Part shown: positions 17,204 through 25,129 of the stretch, piece by piece | Layout: each line of letters starts with the position of its first letter | Numbering within the stretch: position 1 is the first letter of the stretch | From: Sphingomonas horti | GTDB taxonomy: Bacteria > Pseudomonadota > Alphaproteobacteria > Sphingomonadales > Sphingomonadaceae | Assembly: GCF_009753715.1 (NCBI RefSeq) | Contig: NZ_WQMS01000014.1 | Location: forward strand, 87,350 to 151,349 | Reading direction: 5' to 3' | Length of the DNA: 64,000 bases | Position numbers and translations under genes: made by a program | Notes under the pieces: generated by a model | What the model saw: only the letters and a program-made list of their open reading frames with translations | What the model was told of the DNA's origin: nothing | The model's database searches: none

Positions 17204-18592
17204 ATGAGTCGGCCAGCAAACCCCTCTCCCCCTCCACCTGAGCCGCCGGTCCGGCAAAGTTCACGCATTTCTCCGCAGACGTGCCATGACCTTCGTTACC
17301 TTTCGCTCGACCTTCCGCCCCGGCCGCTGCGCTGGCTGTTTCTCGACCTGAACAGCTATTTCGCGAGCGTCGAGCAGCAGCTTCAGCCGGAACTGCGCGG
17401 CAGGCCGGTGATCGTCGCTCCGGTCGGCAGCGACACCACGGTCGCGATCGCCGCCTCCTACGAAGCCAGGCGCTACGGCATCAACACCGGCACGCCGGTC
17501 TGGGAAGCGAAGCAGAAATGCCCCGACCTGCTGATCACGCCCGCGCGGCACGAGCGCTATGTCGAGTTCCACGACGCGATCGTCGCCGAAATCTGGAGGC
17601 ACGTGCCGGTGGAACGGGTCTGCTCGATCGACGAGGTCGCGTGCCGCCTGCTCGACAATGAGAACGGCCCCGCAGCCGCCCGTGCGCTGGCGCTCCGGAT
17701 CAAGGCGGGCATCCGGGCCAATATCGGCGACTGCCTGACGTCCTCGGTCGGCATCGCCCCGAACCGGCTGCTGGCGAAGCTCGCGTCCGACATGCAGAAG
17801 CCTGACGGGCTCGTTGTCCTGACGGCCGATCAGCTGCCGCATCGGCTGTTCGCGCTGCACCTGCGCGACATTGCCGGCATCGGCGCCAGGATGGAGCGGC
17901 AGCTGGCGCGCGCCGGGATCAACGACATTGCCGGGCTCTGCGCCAGGCGGCCGCGCGACGCGGGAACGGCCTGGGGCGGCACCAATGGCGACCGGCTCTG
18001 GTATCTGCTGCACGGTGTCGACCTGCCGGAAAAGCCGACGCAAAGCCGGACGATCGGCCACAGCCATGTGCTCGCGCCTCGTTCGCGCGGGCTGGCGCCG
18101 ACCCGGCTGGTGGCGCGGCGGCTTGCGCTGAAGGCCGCCAGCCGGCTGCGCCGCAAGGGCTATATCGCGCGCACGCTGGTGCTTCACGGCAGGTTCGAGG
18201 ACGACAAGTCGGGCTGGCGCACCGCCCGGCGGCTCGCGGCGACGCAGGACAGTTTCGCGATCCTGGCTGCCCTTGACGCGCTCTGGCCGCGGCTGGAGGC
18301 GGCGGGGCGGGCGCGGCCGGGCGGCTTCCGGCTGCGCATGGTCGGCGTCACTCTCGCCGGAATCGAGCCCGTCCGGGGCGAGCAGGAATCGCTGTTCGCC
18401 CATCTCGATCCTGACAGCGCGCTGGCCCGCGAAACGCGTAACCTGGCGCTCAGCCGCGCGATCGACCGTCTGAACGCGCGCTTCGGGCGGAATGCGGTGA
18501 CGCTAGGCCCGCTCGCCGGCGGCCGAGCGGATCGGGTCGGCAGGCAGATCGCGTTCGGCCGGATTCCGGAGCTCGCGGAATTCCATGAATGA
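17204..18592 (+). CDS. Y-family DNA polymerase (DinB/UmuC superfamily)
   Basis: 462 residues. The catalytic acidic motifs are present in FLDLNSYFASVEQQ (about residue 47) and in VCSIDEVACRL. The little finger region and a C-terminal tail (GRIPELAEFHE) follow. SIDEV replaces the SIDEAYLD of classical Pol IV, so it is a divergent DinB paralogue, presumably for translesion synthesis. The first 40 residues are proline-rich without family match and overlap a 26-bp sequence shared with the der leader (17281-17306), but no other in-frame start is available. Confidence 0.85.
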   Translation: MSRPANPSPPPPEPPVRQSSRISPQTCHDLRYLSLDLPPRPLRWLFLDLNSYFASVEQQLQPELRGRPVIVAPVGSDTTVAIAASYEARRYGINTGTPVWEAKQKCPDLLITPARHERYVEFHDAIVAEIWRHVPVERVCSIDEVACRLLDNENGPAAARALALRIKAGIRANIGDCLTSSVGIAPNRLLAKLASDMQKPDGLVVLTADQLPHRLFALHLRDIAGIGARMERQLARAGINDIAGLCARRPRDAGTAWGGTNGDRLWYLLHGVDLPEKPTQSRTIGHSHVLAPRSRGLAPTRLVARRLALKAASRLRRKGYIARTLVLHGRFEDDKSGWRTARRLAATQDSFAILAALDALWPRLEAAGRARPGGFRLRMVGVTLAGIEPVRGEQESLFAHLDPDSALARETRNLALSRAIDRLNARFGRNAVTLGPLAGGRADRVGRQIAFGRIPELAEFHE

Positions 18593-18675
18593 CAGGGACA
18601 ATCGACGAGCGTCATGATACATTGTCGCACGCGGGCTTGACCGCAAAGGCCTCACCCGCGAAAGCCGAAAACCTT

Positions 18676-19056
18676 ATGACCCGAATCGCTCCCCTTACCG
18701 CCGTTGCGGCCATGCTGGTGCTGGCCGCGTGCAACAACAAGGAGCCGGAGGTGATCGACACCAATCCGGATCCGATGGCCAACCAGATCGCCAATGCCGC
18801 GCCGGTCGAGCTGCCGCCGGCCGTCACCGACAGCGGCATCTATCGCTGCAAGGACAACTCGATCGTCTATGTCGACTTCCTGGGCGACAAGACGCAGGCG
18901 AACGTCCGCACCAAGAAGGGCGGCACGCCGGTCCATGTCCAGGCCGAAGGCGAAGGCAAGCCGCTCACCGGCGGCAACGGCTTCTCCGTTTCCGGCAGCG
19001 GCAAGACGGTGCAGATCGCCGTCAACGGCGGCGCTGCCCAGACCTGCAATCGCTAA
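18676..19056 (+). CDS. Small lipoprotein
   Basis: 126 residues from MTRIAPLT. The signal peptide ends with the lipobox LAAC, so the cysteine is probably lipidated. The mature part ends in a compact beta-rich region with two cysteines (YRCKD and AQTCNR) that resembles MliC/lysozyme-inhibitor-like folds, but I cannot prove this. The open frame starts earlier (18589) overlapping the polymerase stop; that extension lacks a signal and is rejected. A strong terminator follows. Confidence 0.72.
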   Translation: MTRIAPLTAVAAMLVLAACNNKEPEVIDTNPDPMANQIANAAPVELPPAVTDSGIYRCKDNSIVYVDFLGDKTQANVRTKKGGTPVHVQAEGEGKPLTGGNGFSVSGSGKTVQIAVNGGAAQTCNR

Positions 19057-19074
19057 GCGCCCATCGATGGCGTG

Positions 19075-19108
19075 AAGGGGCCGCGCGGGCAACCGCGCCG
19101 GCCCTTTT
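19075..19108 (+). terminator. Intrinsic terminator after the lipoprotein gene
   Basis: GC-rich hairpin with arms GGGCCGCGCGG and CCGCGCCGGCCC (one bulge), loop GCAA, followed by TTTT on the + strand. It lies between the lipoprotein stop and the convergent luxI stop. Confidence 0.75.
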
Positions 19109-19112
19109 CGCG

Positions 19113-19931
19113 TCAGGCGGTCGCGCTGAGCGGCGTCGCCTGGTTGCGGCGCACGAAATCGAACGCGCGCTGGTTGAGCTTGGTGTTGGCGATGGTCCGC
19201 ATCGCGTTCTGCGCCACTTCGCGCAGGTCCTCCGGCTGCGGCTGCAGCGACGCGGTCAGCGCGGACTGCAGCGCCAGTTCGGCCGCGCGTTCGTGGATCG
19301 AGCGCCGATCGGCCGGGTCCGGCATCAGCTTGATATAGCCCTGGTCCGGCAGGTCGAAGTCGCGGCGAATCTTGGCGATCGCGACGTCGCTCGCGTCGAT
19401 CTCGAACGCGATTCCGGTGCCCTGGCCGAAGTCGGTCGGGTCGCCGAGCAGCGTGACGCGCCAGCCCATCTGCATGAACAGCGGCAGCAGCCGCACCTCG
19501 GCAAAGGCGATGCACTTGGTGCCGCCGGCGGCGCGGGTCAGCTCCAGCGGCGTGATCATGTTGCAGGCGCGCCGGCGCTGGTTATGCCGGGCCCCACCCG
19601 ATTCCAGGCAGATGCCGCGCGTGATCTCCCACACGCCGGGGCCGGTCGGGTCCGGCGTGCCGGGCGCGATCGCGTGCGCGAAGATGTCGGTCAGCAGCGA
19701 GCGATCATGGGTCGGCCGGTAGCGGCACGCCATCGTCAGTTGCTGCTCGGCATCGAACGACAGGCCGTACACCGCCTCGTCGTCGTCATACTGGTCGATT
19801 TCCAGGCCGCCTTCGCTGACCGGAATGTCCCAGCCGAGTTCGTCGACGAACACGGCCTTGCGCAATCGATGGAATTCCTCAATCTCACGCTCGTAGAGCG
19901 CGCGATTGTCCTTCGCGACAACATGCAACAT
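19113..19931 (-). CDS. LuxI-family acyl-homoserine lactone synthase
   Basis: 272 residues. The invariant LuxI residues can be aligned: R24, F28, W34, D46, D49, then CRYR and WEITR. Such enzymes make acyl-homoserine lactones from SAM and acyl-ACP. The protein is longer than the usual 200-230 residues because of a C-terminal tail of about 60 residues after the synthase fold. It lies 27 bp downstream of a LuxR-like gene on the same strand, so the two form an operon. Confidence 0.9.
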   Translation of the reverse strand: MLHVVAKDNRALYEREIEEFHRLRKAVFVDELGWDIPVSEGGLEIDQYDDDEAVYGLSFDAEQQLTMACRYRPTHDRSLLTDIFAHAIAPGTPDPTGPGVWEITRGICLESGGARHNQRRRACNMITPLELTRAAGGTKCIAFAEVRLLPLFMQMGWRVTLLGDPTDFGQGTGIAFEIDASDVAIAKIRRDFDLPDQGYIKLMPDPADRRSIHERAAELALQSALTASLQPQPEDLREVAQNAMRTIANTKLNQRAFDFVRRNQATPLSATA

Positions 19932-19958
19932 CTGGCGACGACCCCACCCCGGACGGCC

Positions 19959-20615
19959 TCAGCCGTTCTGGGCCGCCTTATACGTTAAATTCTGGCAACT
20001 TGAAGAACAGTTTTCAAGACTGGTGACAGCCAGCCACCCCCGCCGCGCGGCGACCGAAATCGCTTCCGCCTGAGTTTCGGCGCCCAGCCGCGCAACCGCA
20101 TTGTCGATGGCCGCGGTGACGCTCTGCACCGTCAACTTCGCTTCCAGCGCGATATCGATAGGGGCGAGACCCGCGAGCCGCCGTCCGAGCACATAGCGCT
20201 CGCGCAGCGACAGGCCGCAGTCGGTCTCGATATCGTCGGCCAGTTCCTGCAGGGCCAGCGCGCGCGCCGCGAACAATTGGGCATAGCCGCGCACCCGGGC
20301 CATTTCCTCGTTGTTCAGCGCGCGATCGGGCTCCGCCAGCAGCACCCGCGCGCCGGCGAAATACATGTCGTCGCTATCGACGAAGAAGCTGTGGGAGCGA
20401 GCAATCAGTTCCGGCGCGTCGCCAACCAGCGGAGTGAGCGCCGAGCCCGTTTTGCGCAGGCAGAAATGCCCCGAGATTCCGTGCTCCGCCAGCGAATCCG
20501 CGAACAGGGTGACGAGCCGCTCCGCATCCGGCGCGATCAGGATTTCGGCGCGGAGCCGGGTCGTTGCCGGAAGGTGCATGCGCGGGCGGGCAGCGGTCGA
20601 AAGAACGTGTGACAT
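19959..20615 (-). CDS. LuxR-family transcriptional regulator paired with the AHL synthase
   Basis: 218 residues from MSHVLSTAAR. The C-terminal 65 residues are a GerE-type helix-turn-helix (LSLRERYVLGRRLAG, LTVQSVTAAIDNAVARLG). The N-terminal part is shorter and unlike the usual autoinducer-binding domain: I do not see its conserved W/Y/D/P/W/G set clearly. It may therefore be a divergent signal receptor or a regulator that does not bind AHL. First gene of the luxR-luxI operon; divergent from the PAS-GGDEF-EAL gene. Confidence 0.82.
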   Translation of the reverse strand: MSHVLSTAARPRMHLPATTRLRAEILIAPDAERLVTLFADSLAEHGISGHFCLRKTGSALTPLVGDAPELIARSHSFFVDSDDMYFAGARVLLAEPDRALNNEEMARVRGYAQLFAARALALQELADDIETDCGLSLRERYVLGRRLAGLAPIDIALEAKLTVQSVTAAIDNAVARLGAETQAEAISVAARRGWLAVTSLENCSSSCQNLTYKAAQNG

Positions 20616-20719
20616 GGCGTGGCGATCCTCATGCGCCGGTAAGGTTAACGATTGGTTTCCGCCTTCTCGCGAGGCAAAGGGTAAGAACACGTTAACCCTT
20701 CCCCGATATCCCGAACCGC
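20616..20719. promoter_or_regulatory. Divergent promoter region, luxR-like gene and GGDEF-EAL gene
   Basis: A 104-bp region holding both promoters. It contains GGTTAACG at 20643-20650 and the inverse CGTTAACC at 20690-20697, symmetric about its centre. Each includes the palindrome GTTAAC and resembles a TTAACC-type half site. No lux-box-like 20-bp palindrome is evident. Confidence 0.5.
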
Positions 20720-22843
20720 GTGAGGGAAGCCCGGAATCCGGACGGCGAAGCGATGGGGGAAGGCGGCGGCTCGCCGGCCCTGTCGTCGCGCGACGCGAAC
20801 ATGGCCGCCAAGGTTCTCGACCTGGCGGGCCTGGGCACTGTGGTCATTTCCTCGCTCGACGCAAAAATCCATGCGGACGCGCGCGCTGCCACGCTGCTCG
20901 GCACTCGCCGCACGCTGAGCGGACGCGCCCTGCTGCGCCTGGTGTCCGCCACGCTCGCGCCGGTGGTGATCCGCGCCATTCGCCAGGCGCTGACCGGGAT
21001 GCCGGTGACGATCGCGGTATCGGGCAAGGCGGCCAACGGCGCCGTGCTGCACGTCGATGCCGGCCTCAGCCTATCGACCGAAGGCGGACGCCGCGCGTTG
21101 TTCGTCACGCTGATCGACCGCACGGAGGAGCGCGAGGAAATCGCGCACCTCAACCGCACCGTGGAGCACCTCTGGTACACGGTCGAGCTCAACCCGCAGC
21201 TGCCCTGGGTCGCCGACAACGAGCACGGCGTCACCCGGGTGACCGAGCGCTATCTGCAGATGGTCGGTCTGGAGGAAGATCAGGCGCTCGGCTTCCTAGG
21301 CTGGATGAACGTCCTCCATCCGGAGGACCTGCCGCGGATGCAGTCCACGGTCGGCGCGGCGATGCTGGCCGGCGGCCCGCATGACGTCCGCTGCCGCTTC
21401 AAGGTCGCCGACGGCAGCTATCGCTGGATGCGCTCCCGCGCCTTTCCGCGCCACGACGACGAAGGCAATATCGTCCGCTGGTACGGATACACGGAAGATA
21501 TTCACGAGCTCGTCCTGAACGAGATCGAGACGCGCTGGGCCGCCGAGCACGACCCCCTCACCGGCTTGCCGAACAGAGCGCTGTTCAACCAGCGGCTGGA
21601 CGAGCTGACCTCACGTGCGGCGGAGGGGCTGGGGCGGCTCGGCCTCGTCATGCTCGACCTCGATCATTTCAAGGACGTCAACGACATTCTCGGCCACCAT
21701 GCCGGCGACCGGCTGCTGACCGAGTTCGCCAAGGTGCTGCGCGAGACGATCATCTGCGAAGCGACGGTGGCGCGGCTGGGCGGCGACGAGTTCGCGATCC
21801 TGCTGCCGAACGTCGAGAGCAGCGAGGCGATCGAGGCCCTGATCGAGGACCTGTTCACCAATCTCAAGAAGCCGCTGCGCCTCAACGGCCGCGAATTCGA
21901 CTGCCGCGCCAGCGCCGGCTCCGCGATCTTCCCGATCCACGCGACCAACGCGTCGGAGCTGTTCAAGCACGCCGACATCGCGCTTTACGAAGCGAAGAAC
22001 GCCGGGCGCGGCCGCTATCTGAGCTTCGAACCTTCGATGCGCAGCAAGATGCAGCGCCGCGTGGCGATGATCAACATCGGCCGCGAGGCGGTCGAGAACA
22101 AGCGGCTGCTGCCCTATTACCAGCCGCAGATCTCGATGCAGACGGGCGAGGTCATGGGGTTCGAGGCGCTGCTGCGCCGCCGCGACCGCTCCGGCCAGAT
22201 CTGCCTGCCGGGCACGATCGCCGAAGCGTTCAACGACTATGAAGTGGCCGAGGCGATCGGCATCAACATGCTCGACATGGTGATCGCCGACATGATCGAC
22301 TGGCGCAGCCGCGGGCTCGACTGGGGCAAGGTCTCGATCAACGCGTCGGCGGCGGAGTTCCGCAACCGCGACTTCATCCACCGGCTGATCGACCATACCG
22401 ACCGCGCCGGCATCCCGCGCGACCGGCTGATCATCGAAGTGACCGAAGGCGTGTTCGTCGGCCGCTCCGCGCCGATGGCGAGCGACATGATCACCGAGCT
22501 GAAGCAGGCGGGGTTCGGCATCTCGCTTGACGATTTCGGCACCGGCTACGCGTCGCTGACCCACTTGCGCGAGATTCCGGTCGATGCGCTCAAGATCGAT
22601 CGGAGCTTCATCCAGGACCTGTTCGGCAATACCGGCAACGACAGCGCGGCGATCGTGTCCGCGATCATCAAGCTCGGCCAGGGCCTCGGCAAGACCGTCG
22701 TCGCCGAAGGAATCGAGACCGAGCGCCAGGCCGAGTTCCTGCGCGAGCATGGCTGCTCGGCCGGCCAGGGCTATCTGTTCGGCCGCCCGGCGCCGAAGAC
22801 CGCGATTGACGAGCTGCTGGCCGGCAAGCGCCGGATCGCCTGA
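20720..22843 (+). CDS. PAS-GGDEF-EAL cyclic-di-GMP signalling protein
   Basis: 707 residues. Order of domains: N-terminal PAS-like region (about 30-135), a PAS domain with PAC (about 155-265), GGDEF (about 275-430, motif GGDEF intact at 354-358) and EAL (about 450-700, EAL at 482-484, DDFGTGYASL and AEGIET present). Both the diguanylate cyclase and the phosphodiesterase motifs look competent. No membrane segment, so cytoplasmic. Located divergently from luxR-luxI. The exact start is uncertain; an ATG 33 bp inside (MGEGGGSPA) is possible. Confidence 0.92.
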   Translation: MREARNPDGEAMGEGGGSPALSSRDANMAAKVLDLAGLGTVVISSLDAKIHADARAATLLGTRRTLSGRALLRLVSATLAPVVIRAIRQALTGMPVTIAVSGKAANGAVLHVDAGLSLSTEGGRRALFVTLIDRTEEREEIAHLNRTVEHLWYTVELNPQLPWVADNEHGVTRVTERYLQMVGLEEDQALGFLGWMNVLHPEDLPRMQSTVGAAMLAGGPHDVRCRFKVADGSYRWMRSRAFPRHDDEGNIVRWYGYTEDIHELVLNEIETRWAAEHDPLTGLPNRALFNQRLDELTSRAAEGLGRLGLVMLDLDHFKDVNDILGHHAGDRLLTEFAKVLRETIICEATVARLGGDEFAILLPNVESSEAIEALIEDLFTNLKKPLRLNGREFDCRASAGSAIFPIHATNASELFKHADIALYEAKNAGRGRYLSFEPSMRSKMQRRVAMINIGREAVENKRLLPYYQPQISMQTGEVMGFEALLRRRDRSGQICLPGTIAEAFNDYEVAEAIGINMLDMVIADMIDWRSRGLDWGKVSINASAAEFRNRDFIHRLIDHTDRAGIPRDRLIIEVTEGVFVGRSAPMASDMITELKQAGFGISLDDFGTGYASLTHLREIPVDALKIDRSFIQDLFGNTGNDSAAIVSAIIKLGQGLGKTVVAEGIETERQAEFLREHGCSAGQGYLFGRPAPKTAIDELLAGKRRIA

Positions 22844-23302
22844 TCAGGCAGGCTCCATCGCCGCCATCCGCCGCTCCATTTCCTCCGGCGATACGTCCTC
22901 GACGTGCGTCGAGATCATCCAGCGGTGGCCGAACGGATCGATCAGCGTGCCGGAGCGATCGCCATAGAACTGATTTGCAACCGGCCGCTCCTCCGTGGCG
23001 CCAGCCTCGATCGCCCGCGCGAAGGCGGCGTCGACGTCGGGCAGATAGACCATCAGGCTGGCCGTGACGCCGCCGCGGTTTTTCGGCCCGCGCAGATTCA
23101 CGTCCGGCCATTCGTCGGACAGCATCACGACCGAATCGCCGATCCGGATCTCCGCGTGCGCGATCCTTTCGCCCATCGGCATGCGCAGCAGCTCGGTCGC
23201 GCCGAACGCGCGCGCATACCAGTCGATCGCCGCCGCCGCGCCGTCGACGACCAGATACGGGGTCACGCTGCGATAGCCTTCGGGAATCGCATTGACCGCC
23301 AT
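22844..23302 (-). CDS. VOC family protein (PhnB/glyoxalase-like)
   Basis: 152 residues with the two beta-alpha-beta-beta-beta modules of the vicinal oxygen chelate fold: VTPYLVVDGAAAAIDWYARAFGA at the start and a second module ending GTLIDPFGHRWMISTHVEDV. Metal ligand candidates are limited, as in the PhnB-like subgroup, so the reaction is unknown. Its stop abuts the end of the GGDEF-EAL gene (convergent, no gap). Confidence 0.85.
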   Translation of the reverse strand: MAVNAIPEGYRSVTPYLVVDGAAAAIDWYARAFGATELLRMPMGERIAHAEIRIGDSVVMLSDEWPDVNLRGPKNRGGVTASLMVYLPDVDAAFARAIEAGATEERPVANQFYGDRSGTLIDPFGHRWMISTHVEDVSPEEMERRMAAMEPA

Positions 23303-23425
23303 CTCACCCTCCTTCGACTCGAAGGCGGAATGATCTCCCGGCCGCGGTCGCGCTGCAAGGCCCAGTCGACCATGTCTTGACCCACGGCCGCGCGGGCGCG
23401 AAGCTCGGCCGAGGGGAGGCCGATC

Positions 23426-25084
23426 ATGAAAGCAAGCCGGCGCGCGTTCATCGGGGGAGCCGCCGGACTGGCGCTCGCATCACCGGCCATGGCAGAGATC
23501 GGGACCGCTGTCCCGCCGCCGCTCCGGGCCGCGCTCGAGGCGATCCGCGCCTATGGCGAGGCGCACCGGCAATGGATGGGGCTGCCGGCGTTGACGCTGT
23601 CGGTGTTCACGCCCGGCGGCTTCTCGACCGCTATGCATTTCGGCCTCGCCCGTCCCGACGCGCAGGCGCCTGTCACGGGAGAAACGCTGTTCCAGATCGG
23701 CTCGATCAGCAAATGCATGACCGCGGCCGTGATCCACCAGCAGGCGGCCGACGGAAAGCTCAGGCTCGACGCGGACATCCGCCCGTTGCTTCCGGAGGTC
23801 GCCTGGCCGGCGGAGGCGCCGCTCGCCGTCCAGCAAGTGCTCGACCACGTCGCCGGGCTGCCCAGCGAAGCGCCGCCCTTTGTTGCCGAAGGCCTGTGGC
23901 TCGGCTTCGCGCCCGGCAGCCACTGGTCCTATTCCAACCTCGGCTATGCCTGCCTTGGCATGCTCGCCGAGCGGATCGACGGCACGACCCTCGACCGCAT
24001 CTTCGAGAAGCGGCTGTTCGCCCCGCTCGGCATGCGCCGCACGAGGGGCGCGATCGCTTCCGCCGACCGCATGCTCTACGCGCAGGGCTATGAGCCTGCG
24101 GTGCTCGACCGGCCGTTCCTGCGCGGCGCCCCGCTCGCGCCCGCCGCTTGGATCGACGAAAGCTCGGGCGCGGGTTGCGTCGCCTCGACCGCGGCCGACA
24201 TGGTCCTGTTCCTGCGGGAGCTTGGGGTTGCGGCGACGGGCAAGGGCGGCCTCGGCCTCGATCCCGCGCGCGGCCGCGCCTTTGCCAGCCACGCCGTGGC
24301 GTCGGCGCCGCCGGGCATGAGCTACGGCAACGGGTTGATGCACGTGGCGGACGAAGGGCGCGCCTATCTTCATCACACCGGCGGCATGGTCAGTTTCTCC
24401 TCCTCCTTCCATCTGGACCCGGCGGACGGAATCGGCGCCTTCGCGTCCGCGTCGATCAGCTACATGCCCGAATACCGCCCGCGCGCGCTGACGCTCTACG
24501 CAATCAAGGCGCTGCGGGCGGCGCTCGCCGGCGCGGCGATCCCGGCGCCGCCGCCCTTCGAAAAGCCGCTCCCGAACGCGCAGGATTATGCGGGCCGCTA
24601 TTCCGGCGGCCGCCGAACCTTCGAGGTTCGCGCCGCCCCCCGGCTGACGCTCGTCGCCGGCGGCACCGAGGCGTCGCTGATCCCGATCGACGAAGACGTG
24701 TTCGTATGCGGCCACCCCGCTTTTGCCGACTGGCCGCTTCAATTCGACCGCACCGGGCCAAGCGTCACCGGCGCTGGGTGGGGAGCTGAGGGATTCACCC
24801 GCGATGGCGCTGGAGCGAAGATCGCGGCATCCGATCCGGCGCTCGCCCGCCACGCCGGCAAATATGTGAACGACAGTCCCTGGCTCGGCGTCGCGCGCAT
24901 CGTCGAGCGCGGCGGCCGGCTCTGGGGCGGCGGGTTCGTGCCGATGACGCCGATCGCCGACGGCGTGTGGCGATTCGGCAAGGAGGAATGGTCGCCCGAG
25001 CGCGTCTCGTTCGCGAACATGCTCGGCGGGCATCCGCACACGATGATCTTCTCCGGCCATCGCTTCGAGCGCCGCGACATCTGA
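23426..25084 (+). CDS. Exported serine hydrolase of the class C beta-lactamase family
   Basis: 552 residues. Signal peptide with twin arginine-like start (KASRRAFIGGAAGLALASPAMA). The catalytic S93-x-x-K96 (GSISK), the YSN motif (HWSYSNLGY) and HTG (HHTGGM) are present in the right order. The C-terminal 180 residues form an extra beta-rich domain. Members include D-aminopeptidases, esterases and beta-lactamase-like peptidases; the substrate cannot be told. Confidence 0.88.
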   Translation: MKASRRAFIGGAAGLALASPAMAEIGTAVPPPLRAALEAIRAYGEAHRQWMGLPALTLSVFTPGGFSTAMHFGLARPDAQAPVTGETLFQIGSISKCMTAAVIHQQAADGKLRLDADIRPLLPEVAWPAEAPLAVQQVLDHVAGLPSEAPPFVAEGLWLGFAPGSHWSYSNLGYACLGMLAERIDGTTLDRIFEKRLFAPLGMRRTRGAIASADRMLYAQGYEPAVLDRPFLRGAPLAPAAWIDESSGAGCVASTAADMVLFLRELGVAATGKGGLGLDPARGRAFASHAVASAPPGMSYGNGLMHVADEGRAYLHHTGGMVSFSSSFHLDPADGIGAFASASISYMPEYRPRALTLYAIKALRAALAGAAIPAPPPFEKPLPNAQDYAGRYSGGRRTFEVRAAPRLTLVAGGTEASLIPIDEDVFVCGHPAFADWPLQFDRTGPSVTGAGWGAEGFTRDGAGAKIAASDPALARHAGKYVNDSPWLGVARIVERGGRLWGGGFVPMTPIADGVWRFGKEEWSPERVSFANMLGGHPHTMIFSGHRFERRDI

Positions 25085-25129
25085 GCGCACACCCTAGGCT
25101 TCGGCGGCGCGCCCGGCTAAGGGCCCCGC

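Noticed and set aside
20643..20697. CtrA box (TTAA-N7-TTAA) in the luxR/GGDEF promoter region
   Set aside because: Only separate GTTAAC palindromes are present, about 40 bp apart; the full TTAA-N7-TTAA pattern is not met, so CtrA is left as a possibility only.
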